Shown in pieces: positions 1-4,734 of a DNA stretch of 9,041 bases (positions within the stretch are counted from its first letter, which is position 1; each line of letters begins with the position of its first letter). Source of the stretch: Deferribacterales bacterium UBA4806 (GTDB taxonomy: Bacteria > Chrysiogenota > Deferribacteres > Deferribacterales > UBA228). A model generated the notes under the pieces. That model searched no databases and had not been told where the DNA came from. It worked only from the letters and a program-made list of their open reading frames with translations. The stretch lies in contig DHGE01000029.1 of assembly GCA_002402635.1 (NCBI GenBank), forward strand, positions 1 to 9,041. Direction: 5' to 3'. The translations under genes were made by a program, and so were the position numbers.

Positions 1-5
1 ATTAA

Positions 6-77
6 TTATTCTCCGTACATAGACAATAAATATATTGTAAACAACCATAACGATATTGCTGCTCCAATCATGTCCAT
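6..77 (-). CDS. Possible 23-residue single-helix membrane microprotein
   Basis: A very short frame runs from ATG at 77 to TAA at 6. The product starts MDMIGAAISLWLFTIY and is almost all hydrophobic from residue 4 to about 19, with an acidic residue near each end, so it would form one membrane helix. The start follows the stop of the upstream gene directly (TAAATG), and GAGGG lies about 8 bases before it, a fair ribosome binding site. Small membrane proteins are frequent in phage genomes, but length alone cannot prove this one. No function is proposed. Confidence 0.4.
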   Translation of the reverse strand: MDMIGAAISLWLFTIYLLSMYGE

Positions 78-242
78 TTATTTTCCCTCTTTGATGTCTA
101 TTACTATTTTATCAATTAACTGTTTTACCTTTTCTGCTCTATCATGTGTTATTTTAAGGCCAGTATGTAAGGCCTTAATAGATGATCGAATATATAAATC
201 TTCTAATAATAATTGTATTGCTTCTTTATATATCTTTTCCAT
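78..242 (-). CDS. Small protein of unknown function (54 aa)
   Basis: ATG at 242, TAA at 78. The product is charged and predicted helical: an N-terminal helix (MEKIYKEAIQLLLEDLY), then SSIKALHTGLKITHDRAEKV, which has the rhythm of a small helix-turn-helix or UBA-like fold, then a Lys/Ile-rich C-terminus. It sits 10 bases after the NrdD-like gene and ends directly against the microprotein start. The ribosome binding site is weak (AGGT about 9 bases upstream). I do not recognise the family. Codon use matches the neighbours and the frame exactly fills the gap between two genes, which supports it as real. Confidence 0.62.
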   Translation of the reverse strand: MEKIYKEAIQLLLEDLYIRSSIKALHTGLKITHDRAEKVKQLIDKIVIDIKEGK

Positions 243-252
243 TATTAATTAC

Positions 253-588
253 CTATATCTTGTAAGTTTTTCTATTGTCCCACTCTGCTTTCTTGCCTTT
301 GTTCCATGTTTGTGTCGGCCTTATATATCCTACAACTCTACTATACACTTCAATCGGCCTGTAATTTGTAAGCTTGGGGTTTATATTTGCGCACTTCATA
401 CATTTAAAATAAGGTGTTTCTATTTCATCATATTTCCAAACTAATCCACCAATAATTGTGTAGTCATCTTTTGTCTTATCTATATCAATAATTACTTCTT
501 CTTTGCAATCATGGCATTCTCCAACTAATCTTATCTTTGCACATTTCCTTAATAAAGAGAGAATCCAATCATTTGTAATTTGTTGCAT
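253..588 (-). CDS. Stand-alone NrdD-type zinc ribbon and glycyl-radical C-terminal domain
   Basis: This 111-residue protein resembles only the extreme C-terminus of class III (anaerobic) ribonucleoside-triphosphate reductase. Visible are two CxxC pairs (Cys25/Cys28 and Cys63/Cys66), suited to the structural zinc site of NrdD, and EVYSRVVGYIRP followed by WNKGKKAEW and DRKTY, the pattern that ends many bacterial NrdD proteins. In those enzymes the Gly of the GY pair (Gly87 here) carries the glycyl radical. The large catalytic barrel, about 500-600 residues in full NrdD, is absent, and the start is clean (AGGA about 7 bases upstream, directly after the terminase stop), so this is a complete small gene rather than a truncated end. 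It might act as a replacement radical domain for a host or phage NrdD, as GrcA does for pyruvate formate-lyase, or only as a zinc-binding protein. The homology is confident; the function is inference. Confidence 0.82.
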   Translation of the reverse strand: MQQITNDWILSLLRKCAKIRLVGECHDCKEEVIIDIDKTKDDYTIIGGLVWKYDEIETPYFKCMKCANINPKLTNYRPIEVYSRVVGYIRPTQTWNKGKKAEWDNRKTYKI

Positions 589-1170
589 TTATTTTCCTGT
601 AAACTCTATTACTATATTTGTTGGGACTAAATCTTTACCACCAGGGCCTGATAATTCCATTTTATCCTTAAACATACCAACTTCTTTTCCCATTAGTTCT
701 TTTGCCTTTAATCCATCATGAAGTTCTAACTTTGTTGTAATATGTTCTACTTCTTCCCCTGTGCGTTTACCTTTGCTGTCTCTTAAATACTTTATTGTTT
801 TATTGCATTCTACTTTCTTTATTGCTCTTGTTATCTGTGGAGGTAAATCTTTAAAGTTCTTTACTGTTACTTCTCCGTTGTCAACATCTACATAGTCTGC
901 CATATCAGCATAACCGGCAATAGACATTTCTTTCATTAATCTTTCTCTTGTAACTAAGAATCTTGTTGATAAATCCTTTTCGTGTTCGTCTATTGCTTTC
1001 CTTACTCTATCTCTATGCAGTAATTGATATGCTTGAACATGTGCTCCATTCTCTGAATAGCCTGCTCTTATGGCTGCTGCTGTTCCATTATAATCTCTTA
1101 GATACTCTATTACAAATCTTTTCTCTTTATCTGAAGGTTCTTTTGAAGCTTCTCTTCGTTTTATATTCAT
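589..1170 (-). CDS. terS: Phage terminase small subunit (Terminase_2-like)
   Basis: The 193-residue product has the layout of the terminase small subunit, which binds phage DNA and brings it to the large-subunit motor for packaging. The N-terminus (SDKEKRFVIEYLRDYNGTAAAIRAGY shortened: SDKEKRFVIEYL, then NGTAAAIRAGYS) is the typical helix-turn-helix, residues about 13-60. It is followed by LVTRERLMKEMSIAGYADMADY, the family's usual middle segment, here residues about 72-93 and including 'ERLMKEMSIAGYAD'. A charged linker and a C-terminal tail with GMFKDKMELSGPGG, common near the end of these proteins, complete it. Length is normal for the family. The start at 1170 has only a weak upstream purine run (AAGAAA). 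The large subunit is not in the window and would be expected downstream, beyond position 1. Confidence 0.9.
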   Translation of the reverse strand: MNIKRREASKEPSDKEKRFVIEYLRDYNGTAAAIRAGYSENGAHVQAYQLLHRDRVRKAIDEHEKDLSTRFLVTRERLMKEMSIAGYADMADYVDVDNGEVTVKNFKDLPPQITRAIKKVECNKTIKYLRDSKGKRTGEEVEHITTKLELHDGLKAKELMGKEVGMFKDKMELSGPGGKDLVPTNIVIEFTGK

Positions 1171-1189
1171 ATAATTAGTTTTTCTTATA

Positions 1190-1351
1190 TTAACTTAATA
1201 TTAAATTTTTATTTTTTATTATCAAACATTTTATTGCATCAAAATAATGATTTTTTAATTTCAAATACTCTGTCAATAATTGTTCTTTGCTCATCTTAGA
1301 TAAATCTTTTGTTATATCTTTAATAATATATTTTTGTTTTGTCTTTATCAT
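1190..1351 (-). CDS. Small basic protein of unknown function (53 aa)
   Basis: ATG at 1351, TAA at 1190. The start overlaps the TGA of the preceding frame as ATGA, so translation is probably coupled. The product begins MIKTKQKYIIKDITKDLSKM and is Lys-rich and mostly helical, with a single Cys in the C-terminal third. It lies just before the terminase small subunit, separated by 19 bases. No conserved motif is visible. It belongs to a run of small genes between the homing endonuclease and the terminase. Support comes from the overlap, shared AT-rich codon use and the lack of any competing gene on this strand. Confidence 0.55.
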   Translation of the reverse strand: MIKTKQKYIIKDITKDLSKMSKEQLLTEYLKLKNHYFDAIKCLIIKNKNLILS

Positions 1352-1526
1352 TTACCAATATATGTTCTTTCGTCTTTTAATTCTTCATATTCTTTTCTTA
1401 ACTCGTTACTATCAATATTTGTTGTTAAGTCTATTTTAGGCCTTACTTGTTCTTTATATAATATTTAAGATTGCCTTCATTATCTTCTATTGTAAATGTT
1501 CCGCCATATAGGTTATATATCTTCAC
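1348..1526 (-). pseudogene. Small gene split by a one-base shift (about 59 aa if joined)
   Basis: A GTG start at 1526 overlaps the TGA of the upstream gene (GTGA) and begins MKIYNLYGGTFTIEDNEG, but the frame stops at TAA 1443 after 27 residues. The minus-one frame, open from about 1464, continues EQVRPKIDLTTNIDSNEL and ends in TGA at 1348, overlapping the next gene as ATGA. Joining the frames in the short A-run at 1453-1455, as if one A were missing, gives a smooth protein ending DERTYIGK. Both overlaps fit the usual gene spacing only if the two parts are one gene. Decay, sequencing error or frameshifting could explain it. Function is unknown; the C-terminal part is charged and helical. Confidence 0.5.
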
Positions 1527-1726
1527 TTAACTATTATCTCTTCTGAGAATCTTTTCATCATTGTTGATATATCTATTTCATCTTTATATAAATAGCCCCT
1601 ATATTCATCATATAGTTTTGAAGAAGCTATTAATGCTATATTTAATATTTCATTAAATGAATATTTATATAGTTCTTGAATAATTTTATCTCTAATTTCT
1701 ATTTGTTCGTTATGAGATATATTCAT
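1523..1726 (-). CDS. Small helical protein of unknown function (67 aa)
   Basis: ATG at 1726, TGA at 1523. The start directly follows the stop of the upstream gene (TAAATG) and lacks a strong ribosome binding site, so coupling is likely. The product contains IRDKIIQELYKYSFNEI followed by LNIALIASSKLYDEY. This layout, an amphipathic helix, then an Asn/Glu turn, then 'L-x-I-A-x-x', resembles the two genes upstream (1727-1897 and 2144-2302) and suggests a diverged family. The end overlaps the next start as GTGA. Function is unknown. Confidence 0.63.
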   Translation of the reverse strand: MNISHNEQIEIRDKIIQELYKYSFNEILNIALIASSKLYDEYRGYLYKDEIDISTMMKRFSEEIIVK

Positions 1727-1897
1727 TTATGCTTTCTTATAATTTTCAATTAATTGTTTTATTGCTTTTATTTGCCTATCTTCATCTTCATCATAAATTA
1801 TGATATCACTATAAATATAATCAACTATATTTATAGCTAAGTTTATCAATTCATGTTTATTAAGTTTTCCTATTTCTTCCTTAATTATTTTTTGCAT
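1727..1897 (-). CDS. Small acidic helical protein of unknown function (56 aa)
   Basis: ATG at 1897, TAA at 1727. It overlaps the end of the preceding gene by 17 bases and is followed immediately by the next start. The product begins MQKIIKEEIGKLNKHELIN, continues LAINIVDYIYSDIIIYDED and ends in a Lys-rich helix. The N-terminal pattern (II, EI, LN, then L-A-I) is also visible in 2144-2302 (IIEIINTLNEEQ, then LAINMT), suggesting old tandem duplication. The nearest Shine-Dalgarno-like GGAG is about 14 bases upstream, so translation may depend on coupling. No function is assigned. Confidence 0.6.
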   Translation of the reverse strand: MQKIIKEEIGKLNKHELINLAINIVDYIYSDIIIYDEDEDRQIKAIKQLIENYKKA

Positions 1898-2147
1898 AAT
1901 TGTTTATTAATGTCTCCAATATTTCATAATCGGTCATTCCGTCTAAGGCATATATCCTATCGATAACTTCTATCTCATAATTATCCTGCCAGCAAGTTAA
2001 TAATGCTTTCTTATATTGTTCTGCTACAAATTTACCGTTTGCTTCTTCATAGGCTATATCTTGATTAGGTAATGTAATATATAATGTATCTTCAATCTTT
2101 ATTCTCTTACCATCATTTGTTCCGCCTATTATTAAATATTCTTTCAT
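1881..2147 (-). CDS. Hypothetical phage protein (88 aa), 'IIGGTNDGKRI' type
   Basis: ATG at 2147 overlaps the upstream TGA as ATGA. The product starts MKEYLIIGGTNDGKRIKI; small phage proteins with a similar opening (hydrophobic strand, then GG-x-x-DG) are common and uncharacterised. The middle is rich in Tyr, Glu and Asp, and the C-terminus (MTDYEILETLINNYAK) is helical. GGTNDGK superficially recalls a P-loop but lacks the following Ser/Thr and the rest of an ATPase fold. Codon use fits the neighbours. Function is unknown. Confidence 0.7.
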   Translation of the reverse strand: MKEYLIIGGTNDGKRIKIEDTLYITLPNQDIAYEEANGKFVAEQYKKALLTCWQDNYEIEVIDRIYALDGMTDYEILETLINNYAKNN

Positions 2148-2302
2148 TCTGAATATTCCTTAATTATCTTTTCCATTTCTTTTTTATTGCACATTGACAA
2201 TAAATTGTATTGCACCTTAATTGTCATATTAATTGCTAACTTCTTTGTCTGCTCTTCATTTAATGTATTTATGATTTCTATTATCTGTTGTTTAATTTTC
2301 AT
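2144..2302 (-). CDS. Small helical protein of unknown function (52 aa)
   Basis: ATG at 2302, TGA at 2144. The start is 7 bases after the endonuclease stop and has AGGTG a few bases upstream. The product is MKIKQQIIEIINTLNEEQ followed by TKKLAINMTIKVQYNLL and a charged tail ending IIKEYSE. The central LAIN segment matches the protein at 1727-1897. It ends with ATGA into the next gene. Such tight coupling supports expression. I do not recognise the family. Confidence 0.63.
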   Translation of the reverse strand: MKIKQQIIEIINTLNEEQTKKLAINMTIKVQYNLLSMCNKKEMEKIIKEYSE

Positions 2303-2308
2303 TTTCAC

Positions 2309-2965
2309 CTAAATAATTTTAAATTTCTTTTTAGGTTTTCTCATTTTCTGTTTTGTTTCTTCAGAAGCCTTTTTGCCTGTTTGTGCCTTTCTTAATTTCT
2401 TTTTAGTTTCTTCTGAAGTAGGCTTTCTATCTTTAGAACTACAAATATTATTGCAATATTTTCTTTTACTATTAGGCCTTACTTTTAATTCCTTACCACA
2501 ATATGCGCAATTAATTATTTTATCTTCGCCTTGCCAATTACCAGGATGTTTCCCAATTCTATTCCCGTTTTTTCTTGCACTCTCACTCATTTTTGCCCTT
2601 ACTTCTGGCCTTTTAGCGGCATTATTTTCTCCTGTATTTGCCTTACTTATTTTCTTTCTTGTCTCTTGAGAGACTATATGAATATGACCGCTTGTACCTT
2701 CACCACCGTCTGTAAGATTATATCCATTAGGACTTTTGCAATTATAAAATTTTATCCAGTAAACTTCTTTTTCATTTAATACTTCTTTTATAGTTGCATT
2801 ATCTATTATCGAAATATCAAATGATTGAATATCATATTTTCTTAGAGCTTTTCCAATAAAAGAATTAGCCCTTAAATGACTATATATCCTTTTCTCTATA
2901 GTATATTTTGTTTGTCCAATATAAATCTTGCCATTAATTTTATTTTCTATTTTATAAATAATCAT
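2309..2965 (-). CDS. GIY-YIG homing endonuclease with NUMOD3 repeats and Cys4 zinc site
   Basis: This is a 218-residue DNA endonuclease of the I-TevI/Seg type. The catalytic domain is residues about 1-90: YKI at 4-6 and YIG at 15-17 form the GIY-YIG core, Arg26 fits the conserved Arg, and Glu67 (in EKEVYWIKFY) matches I-TevI Glu75. The DNA-binding part has NUMOD3-like segments near 99-112 (SQETRKKISKANTG), 119-131, and two near the C-terminus (SEETKKKL and SEETKQKM). Between them lies a zinc site, C153-x2-C156 and C171-x3-C175. Such enzymes cut an uninfected allele and spread by repair. No Shine-Dalgarno precedes ATG 2965; an RNA pseudoknot arm lies just upstream and may limit translation, as for other homing endonucleases. 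Flanking genes look complete, so it appears free-standing. Confidence 0.93.
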   Translation of the reverse strand: MIIYKIENKINGKIYIGQTKYTIEKRIYSHLRANSFIGKALRKYDIQSFDISIIDNATIKEVLNEKEVYWIKFYNCKSPNGYNLTDGGEGTSGHIHIVSQETRKKISKANTGENNAAKRPEVRAKMSESARKNGNRIGKHPGNWQGEDKIINCAYCGKELKVRPNSKRKYCNNICSSKDRKPTSEETKKKLRKAQTGKKASEETKQKMRKPKKKFKII

Positions 2966-3075
2966 ATTAAAAAGTTGATTGACCTTTTACAGTGCTGATT
3001 TTGACTGCTCCTGTTAGTATCAACTAAAGGTTCGCAGAAATACCCGCCTTTTTTGAGCGGCAGGAAAGCTCTTTT
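2966..3075 (-). promoter_or_regulatory. Structured leader with possible H-type pseudoknot before the endonuclease
   Basis: In minus-strand RNA a hairpin forms from CCUGCC and GGCGGG (plus-strand 3059-3064 and 3043-3048); one pair is a G-U wobble that would be a mismatch on the other strand, favouring minus-strand RNA. Then ACCUUU (3031-3026) can pair with AAAGGU (2987-2982), while the adjacent AGUUGAU (3025-3019) can pair with AUCAACU (2979-2973). The order a, b, a', b' makes a pseudoknot of 6 and 7 pairs with a small CAGU/ACUG hairpin in its loop. The last arm ends 8 bases before the ATG. No known riboswitch or ribozyme was recognised. Confidence 0.42.
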
Positions 3076-3090
3076 ATCTTATATATACAT

Positions 3091-3182
3091 ATATTTATAG
3101 TTCTTTTTTAATGCCAATATATAAAAAAGCTATAAATATTAAATACTTATAGCTTATAAATAATTTTGGCAACTATAAAAAA
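3091..3182. repeat. Nested imperfect palindrome of about 90 bp
   Basis: Three nested inverted repeats share one centre: TTTATAGTT 3094-3102 with AACTATAAA 3171-3179, TGCCAA 3112-3117 with TTGGCA 3166-3171, and AAGCTATAA 3127-3135 with TTATAGCTT 3147-3155. The unpaired parts between them are AT-rich. It lies in a non-coding stretch between the putative late regulator block and the endonuclease/terminase block. The inner arm acts as a terminator candidate; the outer arms could extrude as a cruciform or form a processing site. Confidence 0.6.
3123..3155 (-). terminator. Intrinsic terminator (minus strand)
   Basis: Reading the minus strand, a perfect 9-bp stem AAGCTATAA / TTATAGCTT encloses an 11-base AT-rich loop, and the second arm runs straight into six T (plus-strand A run 3123-3128). 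This is the classical hairpin plus U-tract. The stem has only two G-C pairs, so efficiency may be modest, although the surrounding arms could stabilise it. It would separate transcripts of the early/middle genes from the endonuclease-terminase genes. Confidence 0.6.
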
Positions 3183-3197
3183 TATTCAATTATGCTT

Positions 3198-3507
3198 CTA
3201 TTTTTTATTATCTAACCCATTCAATGTAGCATTATAATTTGCACTTTGTATCATTTTTATACCTGTACCCAGCAAAAGCCCGGTGGGTATATCACTTGTT
3301 ATGCCCTTTAAAATGCTGTGAAGTGTTTTGCTCGGTTTGCTCCACCATTTATCGTTAAATTTTCTCCAACCCCTGCACCTTTACTTGAAGGTCAGTGAAG
3401 CGCCGAAGTAACTCATTAAATGCGTTCGTTCCTTCAATTCCCCAAGATGATAATGATACAAAGACTCTTTGTGATAATTCTTCCAAACTCATTTCTTCAA
3501 TGTTCAT
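3198..3507 (-). pseudogene. Small gene split by a one-base shift (about 102 aa if joined)
   Basis: ATG at 3507 has a strong ribosome binding site (AAAGGAAGG, 6 bases spacing) and reads MNIEEMSLEELSQRVFVSL through a helical stretch (NELLRRFTDLQVKVQGLEK) to TAA at 3355. The plus-one frame is open from 3380 and continues NDKWWSKPSKTLHSILKGIT, a hydrophobic DIPTGLLLGTG segment and a polar tail, ending in TAG at 3198. It has no start codon of its own before a late internal ATG. Skipping one base in 3358-3380 (G4 and A4 runs lie there) makes one 102-residue protein. Codons such as CGG, CGC, CCG, CTG and GGG are richer in G+C than in neighbouring genes, hinting at separate origin. Function is unknown. 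Decay, sequence error and programmed shift are all possible. Confidence 0.5.
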
Positions 3508-3551
3508 AAATCGCCTTCCTTTATTGCTTATTCTTATATATCTATTATATA

Positions 3552-3944
3552 CTATTTTCCCGTTTTTTTAACAATTATTTTTTTATTATTTTCTAACAAT
3601 CTATTTTTACATTCTCTTATAATCTCATAAACATAAGATATATTGCAGTTTAGTTTCTCTTTTATATATTTAGGTTTCTCTTTATCAAAAAAGAACATTT
3701 GTATAATTAATTCCTTTAAGCTTTTATTGCTATTATTAAAAATATTATTTTTGATGTCATCACTTACCATTTTAACCTCAAACCCAATAGCTGAAAATGG
3801 GATTTCAAATTGCGTTCCTTTATTTGTTTGCGAGTCTTGATTGATATATTCAATATATCCTTTACATATTTTATTCCCGGCAAAAGGATTTTTCTTTTTT
3901 AAGCATTTATTATATTCAGGACATTTTTTTAGTATGCATTTCAT
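3552..3944 (-). CDS. Cys-rich N-terminus plus helix-turn-helix protein, candidate late regulator
   Basis: The 130-residue product starts MKCILKKCPEYNKCLKKK, with Cys at 3, 8, 14 and 27, a plausible small metal-binding knot. The C-terminal part (SLKELIIQMFFFDKEKPKYI, then KEKLNCNISYVYEIIRECKNRL) has the layout of a sigma-region-4-like or other helix-turn-helix, with the recognition helix near residues 101-113. The start overlaps the upstream stop as ATGA, with GGTGG upstream. In Firmicutes phages a small helix-turn-helix activator (ArpU/RinA type) often sits just before the terminase block, and this gene has that position: 3 kb before the terminase small subunit and upstream of a terminator. 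The DNA-binding role is likely; its role as late activator is inference from position. Confidence 0.72.
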   Translation of the reverse strand: MKCILKKCPEYNKCLKKKNPFAGNKICKGYIEYINQDSQTNKGTQFEIPFSAIGFEVKMVSDDIKNNIFNNSNKSLKELIIQMFFFDKEKPKYIKEKLNCNISYVYEIIRECKNRLLENNKKIIVKKTGK

Positions 3945-4279
3945 AATGCCACCATAAGTTTATTTATCACTTTATGAGTTTCATCCTCAATGACTTCTTC
4001 ACTATAATATCTTTTCAATAGGAAGCCAATATCGGCTAATAATATTTCTAAACATTCATGCTTGGCTATTTTTTCAATACTTGCGTTTTGCTCTCTATTT
4101 TTACAAAGACAAATAGTTGCTTTTCTACCTTCGGGATTAAGCATAACATAACCATTTGCTTTATTAAAATCATTTATTAATCCATTGTCTATTAAATATC
4201 CAATATCCCAATCGTTTATATTTAATTTATTAATCCATTTAATGCATTCAGTCTTAAATACTTTCTCGTCTTTCTCCAT
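3941..4279 (-). CDS. Metallopeptidase-like phage protein with HExxE motif (112 aa)
   Basis: ATG at 4279 is chosen over GTG at 4285 because AAGGAAGG is spaced 5 bases from it; the GTG would overlap that site. The product has W-x-x-x-L...DWDIGY, a middle ATICLC strand, then KHECLEILLADI with His74-Glu75-x-x-Glu78, and near the end Glu100 and His102 (EDETHKVINKL). Position and surroundings resemble small phage proteins with HExxH in the same place (a minimal zincin-like fold), but the second His is Glu here. A third ligand could be Glu100 or His102. It may be a real HExxE metal site or a member that lost activity. It overlaps the regulator gene as ATGA. Activity is not shown. Confidence 0.72.
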   Translation of the reverse strand: MEKDEKVFKTECIKWINKLNINDWDIGYLIDNGLINDFNKANGYVMLNPEGRKATICLCKNREQNASIEKIAKHECLEILLADIGFLLKRYYSEEVIEDETHKVINKLMVAL

Positions 4280-4281
4280 AA

Positions 4282-4552
4282 TCACCTTCCTTTTGAAATT
4301 TCAATTATGCAATTAATTGGTATCCCCGCAACCCTTGAATACATATCAAAAACTTTGTCTCCATAAATATAAATATAATTTTTATCCTTACAATAAAAAT
4401 ACCCTCGACTTTTTTGCTATTGCAATATTCTCTTTCTTTTTTATTGCATCTAAAATTTCTTCATCATTAGCCCATGCAGATAAATCAGGGTCATAAGTAT
4501 CAAGCCATTTAATATTAATTGAATCGTCTTTTTTAAATCTAGGAATTTTCAT
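4282..4552 (-). pseudogene. Small phage gene split by a one-base shift at an A6 run (about 89 aa if joined)
   Basis: ATG at 4552 overlaps the upstream TGA as ATGA. The first frame reads MKIPRFKKDDSINIKWLD through WANDEEILDAIKKKENIA and stops at TAA 4388. The plus-one frame is open from 4416 and continues SRGYFYCKDKNYIYIYGDK, then SRVAGIPINCIIEISKGR, ending in TGA at 4282 beside the next gene's ribosome binding site. It has no start of its own. The joined protein follows a layout I recall from small phage proteins: KWLD and Trp near the front, S-x-G-Y-F, a Tyr/Ile strand pair, then IP-x-x-CI-x-x-I at the end. Removing one A from the A6 run (plus-strand T run 4410-4415) restores the frame. The family memory is unverified; the frame break itself is directly visible. 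Confidence 0.65.
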
Positions 4553-4734
4553 AATTTTATACCAAAAATATTCATTAAATTTTCTAAGGCATTATTGCTG
4601 TAATCTAAAGGTTCAATTTTATGGAAAATAATCTTATCTCTGATAAGCGCCTTTCCTTTTGCAATACTTTCTGCTTCAAGTGTAATCTTTAATTTCTTCC
4701 CATAAAATTCTACATAATAAGCATGTTTATTCAT
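4549..4734 (-). CDS. Small protein of unknown function (61 aa)
   Basis: ATG at 4734, with AAAGGA about 8 bases upstream, overlaps the end of the nucleotidase gene by 8 bases. The product begins MNKHAYYVEFYGKKLKITL, probably two strands, then EAESIAKGKALIRDKIIFHK, a helix, and a short Asn/Leu-rich end. The strand-strand-helix order with A-x-x-x-A-K-x-x-A resembles many small phage proteins of unknown role. It ends as ATGA with the next gene. No function is assigned. Confidence 0.68.
   Translation of the reverse strand: MNKHAYYVEFYGKKLKITLEAESIAKGKALIRDKIIFHKIEPLDYSNNALENLMNIFGIKL

Noticed and set aside
70..444. Plus-strand open frame of 124 codons
   Set aside because: It is antisense to the NrdD-like gene and its small neighbour, has no ribosome binding site, and its Cys/Phe/Ser-rich product is typical of the reverse of AT-rich genes. 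The same applies to plus-strand frames at 963-1178, 2373-2669, 2531-2779, 6915-7097, 7382-7690 and 7957-8178.
1881..2147. P-loop ATPase (GGTNDGKR)
   Set aside because: The Ser/Thr after GK is replaced by Arg, there is no Walker B, and 88 residues are too few for the fold.
2320..2420. Short near-repeats within the endonuclease gene
   Set aside because: They encode the repeated NUMOD3 segments SEETKKKL and SEETKQKM and need no separate DNA-level explanation.
2966..3035. HDV-like ribozyme
   Set aside because: The helix order P1-P2-P3-P1'-P2' is similar, but only two bases separate P1' and P2', so P4, P1.1 and the catalytic C segment are missing.
3088..3117. Minus-strand promoter TTGGCA, 18 bases, TATATG
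   Set aside because: The -10 matches only four of six bases and both boxes lie inside the palindrome. In such AT-rich sequence this is expected by chance.
2144..3354. Group I intron hosting the GIY-YIG gene
   Set aside because: No recognisable group I core (P3-P7 with G site) is visible, genes on both sides look self-contained, and only 7 bases separate the endonuclease stop from the next start, leaving no room for a 3' intron part.
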